DNA from: Diprion similis
Lineage: Eukaryota; Arthropoda; Insecta; Hymenoptera; Diprionidae
Reading direction: 5' to 3'
Length of the DNA stretch: 64,000 bases
Assembly (NCBI RefSeq): GCF_021155765.1
Contig: NC_060112.1
Span: 14,756,001-14,820,000 of the forward strand
Made by a program: the position numbers and the translations under genes. Shown here piece by piece: positions 12,038-25,586 of the stretch. A model generated the notes under the pieces. That model made no database searches and was not told the DNA's origin. It worked only from the letters and a program-made list of their open reading frames with translations. The first letter of the stretch is position 1, and the number at the start of each line of letters is the position of its first letter.

Positions 12038-15000
12038 ATGATGGGAACCTATGCAAGAGAATTAATAATATGGTAGGCACCCTTCTCATTGTTTTATATT
12101 CTATATCAAGTACTTATAATTACTCAATACACAGAGTTTCTTGTTGATCATGTTTTAACACCATAACTCGAGTTCAACTCAGTTATACGACGTTAACAAT
12201 AAAAATAACAATACTGTATTTCGCACTCAACCGGTTTTCGAATCTTAGCCTTCAACACGAACTTTAGAAATGTCTATGTATATTAATCACGGAGGTCACT
12301 CGTCAGAGAAGTCCTGGAAACCAGGGAAAAGTCAGGGAATTCTTGATTCGGTTAAGGAAGTTAGAGGAAAATCAGAGAATCTTTTAATTGGTTAGGGAAA
12401 ATGAACGGTGGTCTGGCGGAATAAGTAAAAACTAGGCATCTCCCACGAAAAATTAAAATTTGAAAATATTGCATGCTGGAAATTGTTAATTAATACAAAT
12501 CGTGTTGAGCTTCAAAGTGCTTTGCGGTCAAACAATTTCGTACTGTACACGAGAGACATTTTTATAAATTCCATAAAAGAAACATTGCTTCCCGGGAACA
12601 TTTCTTTGATTAGCACTATACACTCATAGTGAAATTATAATTAGCGTGAACAAGATGCAGGGGTTAGCATAAGTAGAAAGGGTGTCTTAGTCTCTGTAAA
12701 AGATATTCTGTCTACATAATAAATAAGTTTATACATGGATCTAAATATTATATTCAAATTTTCGTGAACTAAGTTGGATATTCTTCGCCGTTAACATCTA
12801 TGAAAGGAAATAATTTTTAAATGATATTTCTTTGGGTCGGCATTAAATAGATTGTGACTATATTTTTAAGTACTGATTAATTCATACCTTCATTATTAGT
12901 CATATTTATTGGCAATATTACTAGTATTTTAGTCAGCGAAAGAATCTGAATTTGGGCAAGGAAAGTCAGGGAAAACTCACGGAATTCTTCCGACAGTTTT
13001 TAGTGGTCATGATGTTACGAAATACCGCATATGGTTGCCAGAAAATGCTTATCAAAGATGTTTTTCCATGGACCATATTTATGACTGTTGTCAATTCACT
13101 GACTGGGACTTGAACTTTATACTCGTTTAAAACTTTATCAGCATTGATTCCTTTATTTAGTTTCACGAAAAATGTCTTCATGCCAGTGAGCCAAGACAAG
13201 ACAGCAATATAATTTAACATTTGAAATTATTATAACACTGTTGTAGACATAATTATTCCTTTTATTAATTAATTAATTAATTAATTACATTTTGATCTAG
13301 TATAAAGTTCATCAAATACTATTTAATCACTTATGTTATGAAAATCTAATTTTTCAGCATTTTGATAATACTATCAGTAAGTACAGTATATGGGGTTAAT
13401 AAACTGATAAAATCATTGCTCGAAAATGACAGCAATGTTACAAACATCCTTGAATCTTCTACAAATGAATACAGCTGGATTGTGAGATTATGTCTGAATT
13501 CATTAGGCTACGCTACCATATTATTACCTGGTTACTTGGTCTATAAATATGTTTGCTGCAGTAAATATCTGCAACGAAGTGGTGGGTATTTTGTTCAAAT
13601 TGATGACAGGTTAGACTGTAAACTTTTCTTACCAGCAAATACAAATATAACAAATGATACCAAAAGTGTGAAAATACCATTTCTTTGTGTTTGTAGGAAA
13701 AGGATTCGTACACAGGGTCGTCCACGCTTGCATGGTTGGGCATGGAGACAAAGGTATACTGGATTCCCCTAGTTTCGGGGGACTGAATAATGCCCAACAG
13801 AGTCCGCGCACATTTCGGCAGGATGCATTGTTGCTTGTCTATTGTTTCTCAGGTTTACAATTCAGTTACTTGACATGGGGTTATTTACAAGAAAAAGTTA
13901 TGACACAGGTATTGAAAATACCAGTTTATGATATTTTCATAATTCAATCTTGTGTCAAGTTTCCAAACAATACTAAGCATTGCATAATTTTTTTTCAGGA
14001 GTATGTTGATACGGATGGAAATAAAAGCCGTTATAGAGATTCTCAATTTTTAGTTTTCATTAATAGGATACTTGCATTTATAATGTCTGGACTGTATTTG
14101 CTTATCCAGAAACAGCCTCGCCATACAACGCCACTATACAAATATACATTCTGCTCATTATCAAATATTTTGAGTAGTTGGTGTCAATATGAAGCTCTTA
14201 TGTATGTCAGCTTCCCAACGCAGGTTCAAACACTTTTCTTTGTTAAATCACTAGTCTAATTGTTGAAAAAGAAACCTAAATTTACTTTTCTAGACTATTT
14301 TCTATGTTTTAGGTGTTGGCTAAAGCTTGTAAAATCATTCCTGTTATGATAATGGGAAAAATAGTATCTCGTTCCAAGTATGAGTACTACGAATATGTTA
14401 CTGCAGTGCTGATATCAATTGGTATGACATGTTTTATGCTGGGTAGTAGTGAGGATAAAGCTGGTAAGTTCATCCGCATAAATCTCAAATTAACCGACAT
14501 GGGAGTAATCCTGTCAATTTCAGCACTGAAATTTAAATTAGAATGAAAATTGATGCAATCAGTTATGATAACATTGAAATAAATAATCTTCAAGTTTTCA
14601 AGTCCAGAGTAAAATTATGAATAACCTCACGTCAACTCTTCTTGTAATGATATTTTTTATGCTAATTAGTCGTTTTCCAGTATTTATATTTTGATGAAAA
14701 TTCACGCTTTATATATTGTTATAGGAGGAGCTACTACAGCCTCCGGAGTTCTTTTATTAGGAGGGTACATGATGCTAGATAGTTTTACTAGTAATTGGCA
14801 GAATGCACTTTTTACTGAATATAGTGTGACAAGTGTCCAAATGATGTGTGGTGTGAACATGTTTTCCTGTCTCTTGACTGCGATGTCTCTCTTTCAGCAA
14901 TCAAGTTTTGCTAATTCTTTAGCATTTATGGTTAAGGTAATATATTATACAATATACTAACAGAACGTCATTATCCACAGACCTTCTATTCTTAGGGATT

Positions 15001-16262
15001 AATAATTTTTTACATTTTTCTAGTATCCTGCATTTATCACAGATTGTTTGTTGATCTCAGTGTGTTCAGCAACTGGACAACTGTATATTTTCTATACCAT
15101 TTCTAATTTTGGAGCTGTTACATTTGTTATCATCATGACAATTCGTCAGGTAAGAATACACTTTCGGACATATTCAAAATACCTAAAATGACGTTTTGTA
15201 TTTATCAGATTTAAATATCTCAACACGCTAGGTGCTAGAAAGATTAGATTTGAAGAAGAGATCATTATATTGTGCTTAATGGAGGTTTCTACATTGTAAG
15301 CCCGAAAAATGTTCGATTTTGTAATAATATTTTATGCAAAAAATGTGTAATATAGAGTATTGATATTTGGTATGCTTACTAAGTGGTCTTTATTGAATAT
15401 AATAATATTTTTTAAAGTTTGACAAAACGTGGTACAGGGAGTGGGAGGATATTCTTCGCTTGCAGAAGCGCTTCTGCACGCCCTAGATTAGCATTATAAA
15501 ATATGGCAGGCACGTGTACAACGAACGTCTTCAATAGTTGAACCAGAATTATTCAAAAATCTTGAAACGCTTTTATTTTATGAAAAAAAAACTGCGAAAG
15601 TGTTTGGCAAAAAACTAACCTTCCCCTTTGATCACACACTATTTTTTTATTTTTCAATATTTTTTCCTCATTCTGGTTTAACTAATGAAGACGTTTGTTG
15701 TACACGTGCCTACCCAACTTCATAATGATTGCTCATCTAGGGCGTCTAGAAATACTTGCGCAAGCAAACAATAACATCACTGGTGCACCAACATATGTGT
15801 GGTATCTCTCTTTCCACTCCCAGTACCATGTTTTGTCAAACTTTCAAAAATATTATCATATTCAATAAAGACCGCTTAGTAAACGTACCAAGTATCAATA
15901 TTCTACATTTCATATAATTTGCATGAGAAATTGCGGAAAAATCGAACATTTTTGAGCCCAACAAAGTAGAAACCTCCCTTCATGAACCAGAGCAAGTATT
16001 ACTATTCGTAGTAAATGCTGCAATGTTTGGTCAATTTTTCATATACATAAAAGTTGCAATATTTACGATAATCACCTACCTGGTATTATTTCAGGGCCTA
16101 GCGATATTATTATCGTGTTTGATATACCATCACGATATAACAATCCTTGGTGTGTTCGGTGTACTACTGGTATTTTGTTCTGTGTTCCTACGCATATACT
16201 GTAGTCATCGAATTCGAGCAATTAGGAAGCTTAAAATTGAAGCACCAAGTATTAACACTTAA
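12038..16262 (+). CDS. sll: PAPS transporter 1 (SLC35B2/slalom type)
   Basis: Multi-pass nucleotide-sugar-transporter-like protein that carries 3'-phosphoadenosine 5'-phosphosulfate from cytosol into the Golgi for sulfotransferases (family knowledge). Exons: 12038-12072, 13358-13581, 13697-13908, 13999-14223, 14313-14463, 14725-14936, 15024-15149, 16095-16262; together 1353 nt, 450 residues, the usual family length, with all phases compatible. Conserved stretches: STVYGVNKL near the N-terminus, [20 protein letters not shown] (exon 3), NRILAF and [15 protein letters not shown] (exon 4), [12 protein letters not shown] (exon 5), [11 protein letters not shown] (exon 6), [18 protein letters not shown] and IIMTIRQ (exon 7), and a basic tail. 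The start at 12038 was chosen because the tiny exon ends in phase with exon 2 and has a usable donor; a second ATG follows at once (12041). Intron 7 carries a foldback element. It converges on the TMEM216-like gene. Confidence 0.92.
15265..15995. mobile_element. Foldback/MITE-like element with arms of about 300 bp
   Basis: In slalom intron 7 the segments about 15275-15560 and 15675-15990 are inverted copies of each other. Both ends begin GGAGGTTTCTAC; paired internal blocks include AAAATGTTCGATTTT, GGTCTTTATTGAATAT, AAAGTTTGACAAAAC, GACGCCCTAGAT-like and GGCACGTGTACAAC. Arms have diverged by substitutions and small indels. Flanks CTTAATG (left) and CTTCATG (right) may be a diverged target duplication. 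No coding content. Confidence 0.75.
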
Positions 16263-17976
16263 ATCAAGGAACATTTCCAGAGGGCATGATAATTATTCGA
16301 TAGTGTGGGAATTTGATGCAAGAGATAGTCTCTCGAGTTAACTGATTATCATTCGTGAGCTTTGAAGATGTGAATTTGTAGAATATACAAAATAATATTT
16401 TTTTATGAATATTGTAATGATTAAATAGAATAGTGCGACTATGGTACTTGATAATATTCTTTAGGGAATGAATGAAATGTAAACTAATTTTGTTTTGTCT
16501 TGAAAAAATTATTTTTGAGATATTTTTCAATCAAACATCGTAAATTATAACTCATACCTTGAAGGTTCAAATAGCAGACATAGGTGAAATTGAAAAATTG
16601 CACTGAGGCAATACTGAAGGTACGCTATAAATTTCACATTATAATTTTCTTCAAACGTAGATCTGATCAACTTGAAAAAGTTGGCAAACGTCAAGGCTAC
16701 AAATAAGAGCCAAGCCAAAGATTAATGAAAAGTCCTTCAGGGTCTTTATATTTGTATAAGTAAGAAACGATAATTTTCATCCAAATGATGAACTTACGGC
16801 AGCCACAATTCAGTCCCATAAAGATAATCCTGTGGTTTTTTTAATCCAAAGAGCAAACAATGATCTAGCACTGTTAACTGTGAATTAATCCTGCTTAACT
16901 TGTAGTATGATATCTATATCTAATAAGATATAGACGGAAGGTAGCTTTATTTATAATTGTAGTGAGAACTACAGGTAATTCATATTTCGTATAGATATGT
17001 ATCAGTTATACTGATAACAGATTTTATTTGTTATTGATTATTACTCAAAATGGTGATAAAAACGTAAGATGCCAATACATATAAGATAACAATTCACTGT
17101 AATACCTACATAGTGGGAGTGTTGAAATAAAACCAGCTCGAAAATTTTGGGGTTGTAGAGTAATTTATTCAACTTTTTATTTTCCAAAATTGTCACTAAA
17201 AGTGACAGTATAAAGTCGGTATTTCCTTATTTACAGATTTATTATGTTGAATAAATATTTCTAATTACTGATATAGTTTGTAAGGTAAAATTTGCAGTGT
17301 TTCATATTGACTTTTTACAACACGAAGTAAGACGATTAATAAATAATTAATTTAATGAAGAATAATTATGACTAGAAACTGAAATACAAGCAGGTACCGC
17401 CTGACAATTTGTTGTGTAGTACGTATAATTATTTTGCAGTTATTAAACTTCTTTATATGTATGCCATACCGTATTTAATCCTAATGAAAATTCAGAAAAT
17501 GCAGTTCTTTGTTTGTAAAAAAGAAAAAAAAAACACTTGAAACACTCAGCAGTTTTTGATCGATTCAGTACAATGATGAGCTAAGATTATGATGTGATAT
17601 ATGGAATAAGATAATATATTTGGAGAGCACTGAATCATAATAACAGATTGTGTCCTTTTTACTTATTAATGTGTAAATAAATGTAGTTTACGTTTTTCAG
17701 TGAGAATTTGATGGAGAACAATGGATTATTATTAAAACTACTGTAATCTATGCACAATCAGCAAATTATATACAAATCTCAGTCTTGGGGGTCGAAATTC
17801 AAAAGAAACTAAAACATTTTTTTTTTTTTTGTTTAGATTAATTCACATCAAAACCTGTACACAATATGCTTTGGTAGATATTTATCAGAACTAGCTTTGG
17901 ACTCGTGCATGAATGCGTGACTTGTATCGACTGGAGCATAATAATGGAACAAACTGGTAAGATGCAACGCTTCTTG
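16263..17976. other. Convergent intergenic region between slalom and TMEM216-like gene
   Basis: AT-rich 3' flanking DNA of two converging genes. AATAAA hexamers at 17126-17131 and just beyond 17250 are candidate poly(A) signals for slalom, without proof. A poly-T run precedes the TMEM216-like 3' end near 17818-17831. No coding exon seen. Confidence 0.4.
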
Positions 17977-18408
17977 TCATTCTTCTGTGGAGGGAGGGCG
18001 ATAAATGGCTACAAGACACATGATGGATATGACAGATTCGGTAGCGTGCAAAAACAACTGAATACAACACAGGATACGTTCAAGGCGAAGAACAGACATC
18101 TGCCAATATAGAAAGTAAATAGTTGCCAGGGCACTAGGAATGGTTAGTAGAATACCCAGCATCAGGGGAGGTCCTTGTTCCGTAAAGTTTCCTTTTCTTC
18201 CCAGGTAAATACGTCCGGTTTCGGTTATGATGAGGAAAAGTAAGATCGCAAGTCCATGGAGAACGGATTCAACCGATGGTTGAGGTATTAGGCAGAGAGC
18301 TTTGAAAATACTCATTCCAAATTCGCAAACAGCAAACATGCCGAAGTAAAACGAATTCAAATACATCAGAATCTCATAGGTTAAGAAGGAGTTCACCACT
18401 GTCGGCAT
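17977..18408 (-). CDS. TMEM216: TMEM216-like transition-zone membrane protein
   Basis: Intact 143-residue single-exon frame on the minus strand. It matches the TMEM17/TMEM216 family (four membrane segments, about 145 residues), parts of the MKS complex at the ciliary transition zone. Seen in the sequence: start YEILMYLNSFYFGMF, then FLIITETGRIYLGRKGNFTE (family pattern E-x2-R-x2-G-x-K-G-N), LLTIPSALATIYFLYWQ, SVLRLERIL (family LRLE) and a C-terminal segment ending AIYRP. In insects cilia occur mainly in sensory neurons and sperm, so expression there is inferred. I found no convincing RFX X-box within 150 bp upstream. TMEM216 fits better than TMEM17 by the short N-terminus and the GNFTE loop. 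Confidence 0.85.
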   Translation of the reverse strand: MPTVVNSFLTYEILMYLNSFYFGMFAVCEFGMSIFKALCLIPQPSVESVLHGLAILLFLIITETGRIYLGRKGNFTEQGPPLMLGILLTIPSALATIYFLYWQMSVLRLERILCCIQLFLHATESVISIMCLVAIYRPPSTEE

Positions 18409-21400
18409 TGTTTCACTTTATTTGTACCACATACGTGCAAGTAGACATAACGTAATTAATATCTTCATCTGGTTGCTCTTATTTTAGACATCACTGGGTC
18501 TCAACTGAACAATAACTTCAAATCAGATATAAATACTGTCTACAGCTGTCTATTTATAATTTTACAACAAACGTTGCTCAGCTTGGAGTCACAGACAAGA
18601 AAGGAAACGCGGTGTGTAGCGATCACTGGTTTGATTAGTGATTCTTTTCATTCGTGGTATTGCCGCCCAAGCGGCGCTGACTTCAGGCTAGTCGCGAGAT
18701 TCCGGAGCGCTGACGAGTTCAATCGTGGTGGAGTCGCGTCCCATATCCCGAATTCTACGAATTTTTGCTTAATTTGATAACATTTTAGTAATTAACTCGG
18801 TCCGTGAGGCTGGCCTTAGTAGGTGATACTTAAATAAACAGTTCAAAACCACGCAGAGGTTCGTTTCACGTGGTATGCTGGCAATCGATTTTTTTCAATG
18901 ATGAACAAACGACGATCGCGATTTGCAGTTAAGACTCACACCATTGACTACTCACACTGGAGACTAAACTTGTTGTAAATATTTTCGGAGTATTCGTAAA
19001 GAAATCTTGTGTCGAGTGCACGGCTTACTTTAGATCGTGCCATTTTTATTTTCTCGCGAGTATTTCGGGTACGAGAACAGCTGCTGTACGATCGCTACAA
19101 CAACACTATTGTGTCTTCACATTGACCTTGACCACTGTTCTTCGCAGATTGCTTGTGAATTTGCTCCTGGTATGACTTGCGTGCGAATCGTGCGAGAGAA
19201 ACAACAAATATAAACCCTTCGACACTGCTTGTAACCATTATTTCTAATTTTCAACAGGCATGCATGTGCTCGAGTGTGGAAAACTATCTTCTCGAAGACG
19301 TCGAAGGTCATCGACCAGGATAGCTGAGCCGACTGACCCTACATTCTGGAAGCATCGAATGATCGGTAAGTTTCAAGACGCCGCAATCTTTGCCTGTGAT
19401 TTCATGTGTGATCGGATGGGGAAAATTTTCATCGAGGTGTCATTGCCTACAGCGTTGCGAGCCTTTGTCTACTCCCTATGTTGAAAGATCGATAATTCGT
19501 TTTTAAGTTTAACCCACGGGTCCTCCCGTACCTGAGATTTAATTATATTCACGCGATTGCTGAATCGATGAAATTTAAAAGTGCGGCATAATGTCAAGTG
19601 ATCAAATTGCATGATACATCTTGAATCATTTAGAATTTTAGAATCAGCCAACAAATATCTATCAACTACAGCTTTAGCTCGCTTATATAACTGATGTTTG
19701 CTGATATAATGCATATAAGAATAGTCCTCCAGCACGACTAAGCTAATGTATTATGCATTTAGTTATACTAGGTGTTAAAATGTTCTACTTCAGAATCTTT
19801 GCGAATAGGAATACGGCTTAGGTATCGAAAGCATGAGACGGTGCATTCAAAAATCACCTTATTGACATCTGTCTGTCTTGAAATTGAATTTTACATCGTA
19901 GGCATGTTAAGGGGCACAAAATCCCCCTCTCTCCTCTTACCCCAAAAAAATTCAACGCAATCAGTTGAAGGTAATCAAAACATCAACGGTAGGAAAAACC
20001 GAAAAATGTTGGATGTGAAAGCACCATAATGTAAATTGCATTACGTGGCTTAAAATTTTTTGACAAAGCATTCTTTCTTTAGGCCAAACTTTTTTAGAAG
20101 GGGTAAAGGAATATAGTATGAATAAAATGCAGCAAATAAAATTTTATATTTTGTAGCTCTTCACACGCCAAGAAAATGGTAGAAATATTCAGTTGTAAGT
20201 GACGTTCTAAAAACTTATAATCTCTAAGTCTCTTATGTCAATATGGATGGTAAATCAATTTTCTTGAAGTTTTGACGTATTCGGTATACCAAAATTTCTC
20301 AATCATCGAACAAATGTTCATATCTGGTTTTTCTTTCACCATAATATGAAATATTGTGTATTATTTCCTTCGCTTCCTCTATTTCACGGTATGAGGGTAA
20401 TATGAAACATATATTCTATTCTGTTATGACCATTTTCACCTATGGGAAAACTACTCTATGTAACAAAAATTGAAATTTAAAAGTTTTCACAACTGGCTGG
20501 CAGCCGATACGCTTCTGGGATCATAATCGTTTCAGCAAAGACATCGTGCAGTGTCAGTCATATTTAAAATACCTTTTACATTGACTAAATCCAATGGTTC
20601 GTGCCTGTTACCTTAATGCCACACTCTTCGCGCATTGATTATCTACAATGCGTCGAATCTTCGATAACCTGCACCATTTAAACTCCCCGCGTCTTTTGCG
20701 CGTGGACTTGACACTCTACGGTTCTGAGAATGAGCGGGTAAAGTCTTTCGTGCTGCATATGCGGTCTCGTATACCCATGTTCTTCGTGGCTACAGCACAT
20801 CAGACAAAACTGTAGTCATACTATGTATAGCAAGAAACACAAATATGTCTAGTATAAGAGGTGGTCGTATCATTTTATCACTTGCCGAGTTGTGGGTACT
20901 GAACAGCTACGGAAAATGTTGGAAATGCAGATTTGTCAAATTTTATTGTTTGTTATTATTGTTATTGAATTCCTGATGTTGTTTTTTTTCATCGAAAATG
21001 ACTTTAAGGCTTTCATTTTTTTGTCATGGTAAGAAACGAGTAGCCTTTTTAATTTTTACATTCATTTACAAAAATATTCTACACGTAAAGAAATTCATTC
21101 CAGAAATTTGTAAGGAATGATACACAATAATTTATAACTGAATTCAAAGTTACAAACGAGTTAGCGAATGGCTTTTTAATCGTCCTCCTTCCATCTCGAA
21201 CCATCATCGAATATGTGGAAAGAAAAAACGTTGAGGCAAAACGTGATTGCATTAAATGAATAAAAACACTTTTTTATGCATCTTTGTTCGGTGGATAGCA
21301 ATAGGTGCTTGCGAGCAGTGGTAGGCAAGATCCATCACATCCAATTACGTCCACTTTTTAATTCAATAACCATTTAGTAATTATAAATCGCAATCTCAGC

Positions 21401-23756
21401 ATTATTATTTAATGTATTGCGTTGCACGATTACATCTCACTATTTTAGGGAGCAAAAGTGATGTACGTAAATTCCAGACATGTTATCTCATCGTCGTTAG
21501 AAAGAGATACTGTCTACTATATTCGTCAGATCATTTCAAGAACTCGTTAAAAATTTACATATATGAATATCGTATCCAAACGTTACTTAAGTTACCTACA
21601 CTTTGTATATGAGATGGTTGCTCAGAGCTGCCTCAATAAATGAAAATAAGTTCCGGGATGATTAAATCGATGATTAATTGTCACTAAATACTAAATTTAG
21701 TGCTAACATTTCTGGAATATCTTTCCGTGAAGGCTGCTAGACTATGGTACTAAAAACTAAGAAGAGAAATGCAAAAAAAGAAAAAGAGAAAGAAATGATG
21801 TATTTGACACCATGGATTCCGGTGAACCATGGAAGCCCTTCACAGGCAATATCATCTTACATAGATGTATGGAGAATCCTGTCTAGTTTTTTGCACACTC
21901 TCGTTTTGGCACTGTGTGTCTGACCTTGGTCAATTCCAAAGTCTTAGGGTGCCGTTTGTTCCCTGTATTGCATAAAAAGTCGTCTGGATAGCAGCAGTTA
22001 ATTCTGCATACACATTCCATTATATGCTCCCTGGCTCCAGAGCAGTTATTTTAATAGGAAATTTCATCTGTATAATCAGAGGAGAATTGGTGACCCTCCA
22101 CTATACGTATAGGGGTTATTGAACGGGTCGTTAAGAGTCGAGTAATCTCGGAGAAAAAATTTATCAGCTTTGATACAGAAACGCGTTAATTTTTCGTGAC
22201 GTGAGTAATTACGCGTCGCACGTTCAGGCGACTGATCATTCTATATGTTACGATATCTCCGATAAAAAATTGCCAGAGAGCCTAGACTCTAGACCCTAGA
22301 GCAACTGACAGCGATATGATACTCCCAACAGTCCCAATGTGTTTTTTGCCACTTCGAATCTATTGTGAGAACTCAGAGACGGTGTGAGTCGATACTATAA
22401 TGGACGGATCACTGCAGTCCACGTGATTAGAAGGAGCTTTCTCGTTTCGGAACTTAATACTACATATATTGTGTAACAAGGAGGCAAACTCAGTTTTTTC
22501 GTAGGTGAGCACGCATACGAGCCGAAGACGAATATTGCAAATACGCGAGGCGAAAAGACTGTTGTCTCCTTGCTGCACACGATTCTTTGCGTTTTTTCAC
22601 CAAGTACGAAATTGACGTTAGGGTTACGTAATGTCAGATTGTTTGCGACTTTGTTTGCTCCGCATGCGCGGAGTACAGAAAGAACCACTTTTAACTCCTA
22701 GGAGTTAAATTCGCACTTTACAGTCATAGAAACGGATACTTTTTGTACGGTAATAATGTATGAAAAAACGCGTAAAACGTACTCATGTTGTGTAAAGTTA
22801 ATTCTCTCCGCTAACTCCGTCAACAACACAACTACTTTTTTAGTTTCTGACAGGAAATATAATAGCACAGAAAATAACTATTTAGTTTAATTTATTGCGA
22901 AGTTCTACTGGCAAAAGAAGCAAAGAAGTGTATTCGTCTTATTTTCAACTCCCGAATGGGTAAGGATTTTCGAGTAACATCAACGATGATAACAGCTGCG
23001 CAGTTAAATTTCAAGCTTGTATCGTATCTAAGAGAGTATTCACGTGTGACTGTAAGCTGTTGATTTAGAACATAGCAAACCTTTCCTCGTTAATTTTGCA
23101 ACCGCAATGATATACAAACAAGTAATTAGCGTTCACTGCAAACTACTCTTGGACGTGTGCAGTACGTGTTCTCTGTGTACTCTGAAACTATAAAGCTTAA
23201 CGTGATATTTACGGGAATTAACTATATACCATTAGTTAAGTTTACTGCAATTATTTACCACGATTACAACGTACATAATGTCGACTAACTAAACCAGTTA
23301 TGATTGTAAATTTCAACCACTTTTTTTCGTCACGATTATTGCGACATTTCACGTTTTCGATTAATGACTAAAAATGTTCTATTCAAGGTGATCCCGCTGT
23401 ATAAATTTCTGCAGACTGACCTGAATTATTCACAACATATGATTGGTCAAATAATTTTTTTTAATTGAACTCCGATGAATATTCCTGTGCCAATTCGTGC
23501 CGCGGTTAATGTGACTTGAGATGTTCAACGTGAACGCGAAAATCGATTAGCGACCTTCCTTCCCGAGTTATTCGAAAAATCGCAATTTTACGCTAGCCGA
23601 CGATTGCGAATTCTTTGTTCACCAGATTGTTTCGCACTGAGAGTGAATATTAGGTAAATATAAATAATGCTCTGTAACTTCTAGTGAATTTTGTAACATA
23701 AATTCTCATTCCCTTGGATTCGACTGGAAAGGTTGGTTTACACTTTAGGTATTTGT

Positions 23757-23945
23757 TAGATTTTCATTTTAGCGTGAAATAGCATTTCATCATTGGCGAG
23801 TGCTGCTGAAATTAATCGTCTGCAGTCGGAATGAAATATCAGGCGTGCACAATTGCTATATGGTCACTGCTTTATATTCCCTTATAGCTTTGCTATTTCT
23901 AGCACTCGCCAATTATCAAGCACTATTTCACGCCAAATAAAATTA
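23757..23945. mobile_element. Short inverted-repeat element (MITE-like), about 190 bp
   Basis: Left arm (about 23764-23803) and right arm (about 23898-23945) are inverted copies sharing GGCGTGAAATAG-type, ATTGGCGAGTGCT and ATTTTA blocks; about 95 bases lie between them. No coding content. Ends and target duplication are not certain. Confidence 0.6.
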
Positions 23946-25586
23946 CAGCAAGCCATAGGCGCCGACTTATGTAAAACCCGTGGAGTCGCCTTGTGTAGGG
24001 TGGTGGGGGGGAGGGATAGTGTTACAAAAAGGTGAACCAACTTGAAAACAGAAATCTCAATACGATAAGCTGATGACTGGTAACAAAAATGTGAAAAAAT
24101 ATTTCAAGTTGGCCCACCTATAAACTTTTATCCCATCAATTTCTGAAAATTCGTTACTTAATGCAAACAACAAACATCATACTTATAATTCAATAGTTCT
24201 AAAAGGAGCAGACCAACCCCTAAAGATTGTCGGGGATTGTTCGAGGACCTGAGTGACTCCGGAGTTAGCGCCTATGCAGCGAGAATAACTTAATTATGAT
24301 TTCACCTTTGACCAAGTACTGAGATTCGAGTATTCAGTCTACAAATTGCACCTGTAACCGTATATTAATGCATTTATCTTAGTTAGGTTCACTTGTACCG
24401 TGACTACATTTCCCTTTATTTACGACTACAGTTTATTTAAATGCACTCTGTAAACCTGTTGGGACGTTTGAAATTATTCGCTGTTTCGCGTTAAAAGTTG
24501 GCTAATTCGAATCTTGGCTTCGATAGGTCGTAGATTATTCGAGAAGACTGGATTAGTACAGATGCTTATTAATTATCAGGAGTAAACGTACTGGTAAATG
24601 GTATTGGTACTCTTGAGAAAGCCTAGAGCGTATCGGTATATTTACAGATTGTCGTTGGTCCGGTATGACCGGTTATATATGTGCTACAGCGTTGCCTGAA
24701 ACTTTGACTTCATTCGTAAAGGGCATTGACCTTTGAAATCTTTATATTACTGAGATGAAAAAAAGCCAATGATAAAACAATTTATTATGACACCGTTTGC
24801 TTCACATGTTCATAAAAAAATTCAGTTTGGTGTACGACGTTCTATCTCAATTTCTCGCGCTCCATGATCACCGTCATAAAATTTGGACGACGTTTGTTTT
24901 ACTATCAAGACGTGTAAGTTAGTTTGGTAGATAAATTTTGTATTAATGTACGGAAATATTTTATCGAATTGAGACGAGAATTCAGATACATGTATTATAT
25001 CTCATGTTTCTGTAGGTTCACAGAATGTGTATGGGATTCGAAAATAAAACGTCGACATATTAGAGAATTGACGGCAGACCTGCAATAACGGTACGTAATC
25101 GTTCGTTTAGAAAAATATGGAAAATTGATGAATATACATTTTTTCACCGACTACGTGATCGATTCGCTTTATCGCCTTGATATTGAATAATCTTGGAACT
25201 TGCATGCGTGTAGATTAGTACTGACTACAAAATTTTATACATATACTTATAATTAGATGGATCATCATATGTGTGTTTGGTTGCGTAGGAGAACGATCCA
25301 GACAAGCAATATGTTGTTTTTGTTTGCGAACTACAAGATAGATAGCTTGGTTACATAAGAGATAGGATAAAAAAATACAATGTACGCCCTCGCAACCAGA
25401 CAATGAAAAAAGCACAACGTTTCACCGTGAGTTTCCGATAAAAATAAACCGATGACGTTGCTCTCTGATAAGTGTGTAGAATATTCCGTGGTAAAACAGA
25501 TTAAAACTACGATCGATCGCAGTTTTATGATGTCAATGTCAGGTAGTCTAGCACTGTCTAATTAAAATACGCAATTGTTATCTGTA

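Noticed and set aside
12966-13220. 84-residue minus-strand frame in slalom intron 1
   Set aside because: Looks somewhat protein-like but matches nothing I know, is antisense in an intron and ends in repeat-like sequence.
13582-13696. Continuous coding through this segment of slalom
   Set aside because: The frame is open, but the joined reading RS-GKGFVHR with donor at 13581 and acceptor at 13696 fits the family and phases better, so it is treated as an intron.
18409-18560. RFX X-box upstream of the TMEM216-like gene
   Set aside because: GGTTGCTCTTAT lacks the second half-site; no acceptable match.
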